From assembly GCA_963807235.1 (NCBI GenBank), contig CAWEBF010000017.1:124001-188000 (forward strand): a DNA stretch of 64,000 nucleotides, given 5' to 3'. The notes under the pieces were generated by a model that saw nothing but the letters and a program-made list of their open reading frames with translations, ran no database searches and was not told the origin of the DNA. Numbering within the stretch: the first letter of the stretch is position 1; every line of letters starts with the position of its first letter. The DNA is from CAWEBF01 sp963807235. GTDB lineage: Bacteria; Acidobacteriota; Vicinamibacteria; Vicinamibacterales; UBA2999. Positions 59,970 through 64,000 of the stretch are shown one piece after another. The position numbers and the translations under genes were made by a program.

Positions 59970-61463
59970 CTATTCCTCTTCGGTGACGGGATCCAGCGCC
60001 ACGCTTTCGCCGGCGTACTGCTGGATGATCGACAGCAGGCCCGTATACAGGAACCCCACCTGGAAGAGCACGAGGAACGGGACGGTGCCGTAGATGCCGT
60101 TGGCCAGCGCATAGAACACGGTGGCCGTGAAATACAAGCCGAGGGCCAGCTCGATGATCGGCTGCACCACGAAGTTCTGGCGGTACTTCTTGCCGATCCA
60201 CTCATCGCCCTGCCCTTCGATGCGGTACTTGGGCGTGCGGGCGAACTCGCTTTCACGGTTGAAGAGGGCCTCGAGCACCGCCTTGGTGTTGTTGACCGCC
60301 AGGCCGATGCCGATCGACATCAGGAACGGCAGATACTTGAGGCGCGTCATCCAGTCCTTGTGCAGCTCGCGCTGACACACCATGTAAAAATTAGCCACCG
60401 ACGCCGTGGCCGCGAAGAACAGCGGCACGTCGATGAGCAGCATCTCGTACCAGCCCATGTTGTAGCGGATGACCATCGAGGGCGCCATCAGCACCGACAA
60501 CACGCACATCAGCGGGTAGTTGAAGTTTGCCGTCAGGTGGAAGAAGGCCTCGGCCTTGATGCTCGTGGGCAGGTTCGACCGCAGGATGGCGGGCAGCACC
60601 TTCCGGCACGTCTGGATGGACCCCTTGGCCCAGCGGTGCTGCTGCGACTTGAACGAATTCATCTCGACGGGCAGCTCCGCCGGCGACACCAGATCCGACA
60701 GGAACACGAACTTCCAGCCGCGCGACTGCGCGCGGTAGCTGAGGTCGAGGTCCTCGGTCAGCGTGTCGTGCTGCCAGCCGCCGGCGTCGATGATGGCGGT
60801 CCGCCGCCAGATGCCCGCGGTACCGTTGAAGTTGAAGAACAGGCCCGAGCGGTTGCGCCCGCCGTGCTCGAGCACGAAGTGCGCGTCGAGCAGGATCGAC
60901 TGGATCTTGGTCAGCAGCGAATAGTCCGCATTGATGTGGCCCCAGCGCGCCTGCACCATCGCGATCTTGGGGTCCACGAAAAACGGAACGGTGCGCTGCA
61001 GGAAATCGGCGGTCGGGATGAAGTCGGCGTCGAAGATCGCGATGTACTCGCCCTTGGCCACCTGCATGCCCGCCTCGAGCGCGCCGGCCTTGTAGCCCGT
61101 GCGATCGGTGCGATGCAGGTAGATGACGTCGATGCCCCTGGCGGCGTTGCGACGGACGGCCTGCTCGGCCACGGAGCGCGTTTCGTCCGTGGAGTCGTCG
61201 AGTACCTGGATCTCCAGCAGCTCGCGCGGGTAGTCCATCTGGCACACGGCGTCGATCAGCCGGTCCGCGACGTACATCTCGTTGTAGATGGGCAGCTGCA
61301 CCGTGACCGTCGGCAGCGTGTGCATCGGCCCGGCCGGCACCGGGTGCCGATCCTTGTTCTTCATGTACAGGTAGACCAGGTAATACCGGTGCCAACCGTA
61401 CACGGCCAGAATGACCAGCACGAAGAAATACGTGGCGAGCGTGAGCGTTTCAGATGGCGTCAT
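59970..61463 (-). CDS. Processive GT2 glycosyltransferase (cellulose-synthase/glucosylceramide-synthase type)
   Basis: The protein has 497 residues. One N-terminal helix (LATYFFVLVILAVYGWHRYY) precedes a GT2 catalytic domain with DDS (89-91), DAD (145-147), TED (236-238) and QQHRW (274-278), all motifs of processive beta-glycosyltransferases. Three to four C-terminal helices follow (about 300-330, 335-355, 430-470). It probably extends a glucan or similar glycan at the membrane. A near-consensus promoter lies upstream, so it is its own unit. The 94 bases to the proline-linker gene hold no gene. Confidence 0.88.
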   Translation of the reverse strand: MTPSETLTLATYFFVLVILAVYGWHRYYLVYLYMKNKDRHPVPAGPMHTLPTVTVQLPIYNEMYVADRLIDAVCQMDYPRELLEIQVLDDSTDETRSVAEQAVRRNAARGIDVIYLHRTDRTGYKAGALEAGMQVAKGEYIAIFDADFIPTADFLQRTVPFFVDPKIAMVQARWGHINADYSLLTKIQSILLDAHFVLEHGGRNRSGLFFNFNGTAGIWRRTAIIDAGGWQHDTLTEDLDLSYRAQSRGWKFVFLSDLVSPAELPVEMNSFKSQQHRWAKGSIQTCRKVLPAILRSNLPTSIKAEAFFHLTANFNYPLMCVLSVLMAPSMVIRYNMGWYEMLLIDVPLFFAATASVANFYMVCQRELHKDWMTRLKYLPFLMSIGIGLAVNNTKAVLEALFNRESEFARTPKYRIEGQGDEWIGKKYRQNFVVQPIIELALGLYFTATVFYALANGIYGTVPFLVLFQVGFLYTGLLSIIQQYAGESVALDPVTEEE

Positions 61464-61496
61464 GTCCGCGCACGGGGGCAGTCAACACGATCAATG

Positions 61497-61524
61497 ATTA
61501 TATGGGCGTGATCGCCAAAGTCAA
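61497..61524 (-). promoter_or_regulatory. Near-consensus sigma-70 promoter for the GT2 gene
   Basis: On the minus strand TTGACT (61524-61519) is 16 bases before TATAAT (61502-61497). The spacer contains a GGCG/TGAT/CGCC inverted repeat that could be an operator. Transcription would start near 61490, giving a leader of about 27 bases before the ATG at 61463. This is the best promoter match in the window. Confidence 0.65.
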
Positions 61525-61569
61525 CGAGGACGGGCCATTTACGGCCGGAAATCCACACGTCGCGCACGC

Positions 61570-62328
61570 ATGACACGTCACGATCTGGAACGTCTCCTGG
61601 AAGAGGTGCGCGCCGGCCGCACGCCCGTAGGCGATGCGTTGGACCGCGTGCATCGCTCGATGCGCGAGGCGCCGTTCGAGGACCTGGGCTTCGCGCGTCT
61701 CGACACACATCGTGCCGTGCGGCAGGGCTTTCCTGAAGTCGTGCTCGGCACTGGGAAGACGCCGGCACAGATTGCGGCCATCGCGGATCGCATTGTCGCG
61801 CGAGGCCAGACGCTGCTCGTCACGCGCGCCACGCCAGCGGCCGAGGCGGCTGTCCGGGAAAGAGTTCCGGCGGCGGTCTACAACGAGATCGCGCGAACGG
61901 TGAGCCTGCGGCAACAGGACATCGAGCCCGGCACGGGGACCGTGCTGGTGGTGTGCGCGGGCACGTCGGACCTGCCTGTCGCCGAAGAGGCGGCGGTGAC
62001 GGCGGATCTCATGGGCAACGTGGTCGATCGGCTGAACGACGTCGGCGTCGCGGGTCTCTACCGGCTCTTGCACGAGCAAGCCCGGCTGGATGCCGCGCGC
62101 GTGATCATCGTGGTGGCCGGCATGGAGGGCGCCCTGCCCAGCGTCGTGGCGGGCCTGGTGCGCGCACCCGTCGTGGCCGTGCCGACGAGCGTCGGCTACG
62201 GGGCCAGCTTTGGCGGCGTGGCGGCGCTGCTCGGCATGCTGAACAGCTGCGCGAACGGCGTGTCGGTGGTGAACATCGACAACGGCTTCGGCGCGGCCTG
62301 TGTCGCGTCGGCGATTACGCACGGGTAG
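61570..62328 (+). CDS. larB: Nickel-pincer cofactor biosynthesis protein LarB
   Basis: The protein has 252 residues. The N-terminal DLGFARLDTHRAVRQGFPEV is followed by VVLGTGKTPAQIAAIADRI, and the AIR-carboxylase-like core is VVCAGTSDLPVAEEAAVTAD then VVAGMEGALPSVVAGLVRAP, VVAVPTSVGYGASFGGVAAL and the end GVSVVNIDNGFGAACVASAI. LarB carboxylates and hydrolyses NaAD to a dicarboxylated pyridinium mononucleotide, the first step to the Ni pincer of lactate racemase-type enzymes. larC and larE are not in the window. It diverges from the GT2 gene. Confidence 0.95.
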   Translation: MTRHDLERLLEEVRAGRTPVGDALDRVHRSMREAPFEDLGFARLDTHRAVRQGFPEVVLGTGKTPAQIAAIADRIVARGQTLLVTRATPAAEAAVRERVPAAVYNEIARTVSLRQQDIEPGTGTVLVVCAGTSDLPVAEEAAVTADLMGNVVDRLNDVGVAGLYRLLHEQARLDAARVIIVVAGMEGALPSVVAGLVRAPVVAVPTSVGYGASFGGVAALLGMLNSCANGVSVVNIDNGFGAACVASAITHG

Positions 62329-62329
62329 C

Positions 62330-62411
62330 AGCGAGGCTTCGACTTGGACCGAAGAGCGCAAAGTCTCCGCCTCGCTGTGACAGTGTCTGATTGCCCCGCC
62401 TCCGGCGGGGG
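62330..62411. repeat. Double-hairpin palindromic element, inverted copy
   Basis: AGCGAGGC (62330-62337) pairs with GCCTCGCT (62369-62376) around a 31-base loop, then GTGACAGTGTCTGATT and the hairpin GCCCCGCC/TCC/GGCGGGG. Read backwards it repeats the order of 48804-48858. The GGGGGG at its end may serve as ribosome binding site for mutS2. Confidence 0.82.
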
Positions 62412-62424
62412 GTAAGCAAAAATC

Positions 62425-64000
62425 ATGCACGCCGGGACACTGCGCGCGCTCGAGTTCGATCGCATCGTGGCGATCGTGGCCGAGCTGGCCGTCACGCCGA
62501 TGGGCCTCGCCGAGATTGAGGCACTGGTTCCACTGACCAGCACCACCGGCGTGTCGGCGGCGTTGGGCGCGACGTCCGAAGGCGTGCGCTTCCTCCTCGT
62601 CCATCCGGGGTTCCCGCTGCGCGCGCCGGCCGAACTGGAGGCCGCGCTCGAAGGGCTGGGCACCGAGGGACGGGCGCTGGAGCCACTGCGACTGCTGGGG
62701 CTTGCCGATTTCCTCGAGTCGATCGAGCAGTCGCGCAAGTCGGTCTCCCAGACGGGCACCACGCTCCCCTATTTGATGCGGCTGGTGGAGGGCGTGGCGT
62801 CGTTCCGCAACGAGATCGCCGACGTGCGGCGCAAGATCGAGCCGACGGGCGACGTGGCCGACGACGCCAGCGCGGCCCTTGCCAGCATCCGCGAGCGGCT
62901 CCGCAAGCAGCGGGGCCGGCTGCGGTCCACGCTGGAGTCGTTCCTGCGCGAGCGCGAGACATCGAAGTATCTGCAGGAGCAGGTGGTCACCGACCGCAAC
63001 GGCCGGTACGTGCTGATGGTGCGATCGGAGCACCGCGGCGCCATCCCCGGCGTGGTGCACGGCGCGTCGGCCAGCGGCGCGAGCCTCTTTCTCGAGCCGC
63101 TGGGCACCGTGGACATCAACAACGAGATCGTGGAGCTGGAAGAGCGCGAGGCGGAGGAGGTGCGCCGCATCCTGCTGGCGCTGACCGATGCCTTCCGCGC
63201 GCGGCCCGACGATCTTGAGCGCACCATTGGCGTCGCCACGGAGCTGGACGTCGTGCAGGCCAAGGCGCGCTTCTCGCAAATGACGGCGGGTGTCGAGCCG
63301 GGTCTCAGCAGCGACGGCGCGCTGGAGCTGGTCGGCGCCCGGCACCCGCTGCTGCTGCTCCGAGAACGAGATGCGGCGCGCGAGACGGGCGAGGATTACG
63401 CCCGACCCCAAAGGGGACCCGGTTTCGAATCTGTAATACCGGTGGACGTGATGCTGACGCCGCCGACGCGGGTGCTCATCATCGCGGGCCCGAACACGGG
63501 CGGCAAAACGGTGGCGCTCAAGACCGCCGGGCTCTTCGCCGCGATGGCCCAGGCCGGCCTCCACGTTCCGGCGGAAAAGGGGTCGAAGCTCCCGGTCTTC
63601 CGGACGATCTTCGCCGACATCGGCGACGAACAATCGATTGCCGCCAGCCTGTCCACCTTCTCCGGGCACATCACGAACCTCGTGGCGATGGATCGCAACC
63701 TCGATCTGCCCGCGCTGGTCCTGCTGGACGAAGTGGGGGCGGGCACCGATCCGATGGAGGGCGGCGCGCTCGGCACGGCCGTCATCGATCACTTCCGCAA
63801 GCGGGGGGCGCACGTGGTGGCCACCACGCACTACGACGCGCTGAAGACCTACGCTGCCACGACCGAGGGCGTGGAAAGCGCCGCGTTCGGCTTCGACCCC
63901 GCGACGTTCGCGCCCACCTATGCGCTGACCTACGGATCGCCTGGACGGAGCCTGGCGATCGAGATCGCGGCGCGCCTCGGCATGTCGCCGGGCATCATCG
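62425..64000 (+). CDS. mutS2: Endonuclease MutS2 (5' part; runs off the window)
   Basis: The first 525 codons are present. The start HAGTLRALEFDRIVAIVAEL is typical of MutS2. A clamp/coiled-coil region follows (about 125-290). The ATPase has Walker A IIAGPNTGGKTVALKTAGLF, the Walker B region LVLLDEVGAGTDPMEGGALG, TTHYDALK, and YGSPGRSLAIEIAARLGM at the edge. There is no mismatch-recognition N-domain, as expected. MutS2 acts on recombination intermediates and collided ribosomes. A stretch of about 25 residues before the ATPase (RDAARETGEDYARPQRGPGF) is unlike the usual linker. Confidence 0.95.
   Translation, partial: MHAGTLRALEFDRIVAIVAELAVTPMGLAEIEALVPLTSTTGVSAALGATSEGVRFLLVHPGFPLRAPAELEAALEGLGTEGRALEPLRLLGLADFLESIEQSRKSVSQTGTTLPYLMRLVEGVASFRNEIADVRRKIEPTGDVADDASAALASIRERLRKQRGRLRSTLESFLRERETSKYLQEQVVTDRNGRYVLMVRSEHRGAIPGVVHGASASGASLFLEPLGTVDINNEIVELEEREAEEVRRILLALTDAFRARPDDLERTIGVATELDVVQAKARFSQMTAGVEPGLSSDGALELVGARHPLLLLRERDAARETGEDYARPQRGPGFESVIPVDVMLTPPTRVLIIAGPNTGGKTVALKTAGLFAAMAQAGLHVPAEKGSKLPVFRTIFADIGDEQSIAASLSTFSGHITNLVAMDRNLDLPALVLLDEVGAGTDPMEGGALGTAVIDHFRKRGAHVVATTHYDALKTYAATTEGVESAAFGFDPATFAPTYALTYGSPGRSLAIEIAARLGMSPGII

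Noticed and set aside
61498..63831. Open frame of 777 codons on the minus strand
   Set aside because: It is antisense to larB and mutS2, which have unmistakable catalytic motifs; the translation shows no domain.

Overview
The window is GC-rich (roughly two-thirds G+C by eye) and reads as a chromosomal segment of an Acidobacteriota bacterium, most likely of the Vicinamibacteria type. This is inferred from the gene families: a VWFA-related acidobacterial secreted protein, a carboxypeptidase-regulatory/TonB receptor, Ser/Thr kinases with TolB-like propellers, a DUF1592/DUF1552/ankyrin trio, and DUF2339 followed by DUF3999. No rRNA, tRNA, phage, plasmid, transposase or CRISPR array was recognised.

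Layout. 1-7.5 kb: secreted and outer-membrane genes (partial secreted protein, DsbA-like lipoprotein, unknown secreted protein, TonB receptor), then VWA protein overlapping frataxin CyaY, an SH3-like lipoprotein and a methyltransferase. 7.5-13.2 kb: a putative 2OG dioxygenase facing a minus-strand run of SDR, fatty-acid hydroxylase, GH3-type acyl-amide synthetase and dipeptide-epimerase-like enolase, with the last two translationally coupled. 13.2-17.8 kb: amidase, a coupled small-protein/nucleotidyltransferase pair that looks like a toxin-antitoxin module, a cupin and a membrane Ser/Thr kinase. 17.8-28.8 kb: RlmI-like methyltransferase, DUF2339-DUF3999, then the housekeeping run glyA-dinG-TPR-yggS-divIVA. 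28.8-35.2 kb: kinase/propeller fusion, small membrane protein, CstA, Vgb-like propeller. 35.3-41.9 kb: DUF1592, DUF1552, ankyrin protein and amidohydrolase. 41.9-46.2 kb: RluA, creatininase, and a NarL-type two-component pair. 46.2-48.9 kb: a decayed regulatory island (AraC, MerR and two fragments of hybrid kinase/receiver genes). 48.9-53 kb: lepA-lepB-small membrane protein and citrate synthase. 53-64 kb: FMN-binding protein, winged-helix protein and tannase; a flavin oxidase coupled to an unknown secreted protein; a proline-linker protein; a GT2 glycosyltransferase with a near-consensus promoter; larB; and the 5' part of mutS2.

Two features run through the whole window. First, intergenic spaces carry heptanucleotide arrays (period 7), often as inverted pairs around a core. 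At least three genes take their stop codon from one. They are interleaved with a second family of short GC-rich palindromes. Second, many genes carry single-base indels, overwhelmingly net +1 and concentrated in the first 16 kb, while most of the rest is clean. Sequencing or assembly error is more likely than real decay for most of these.
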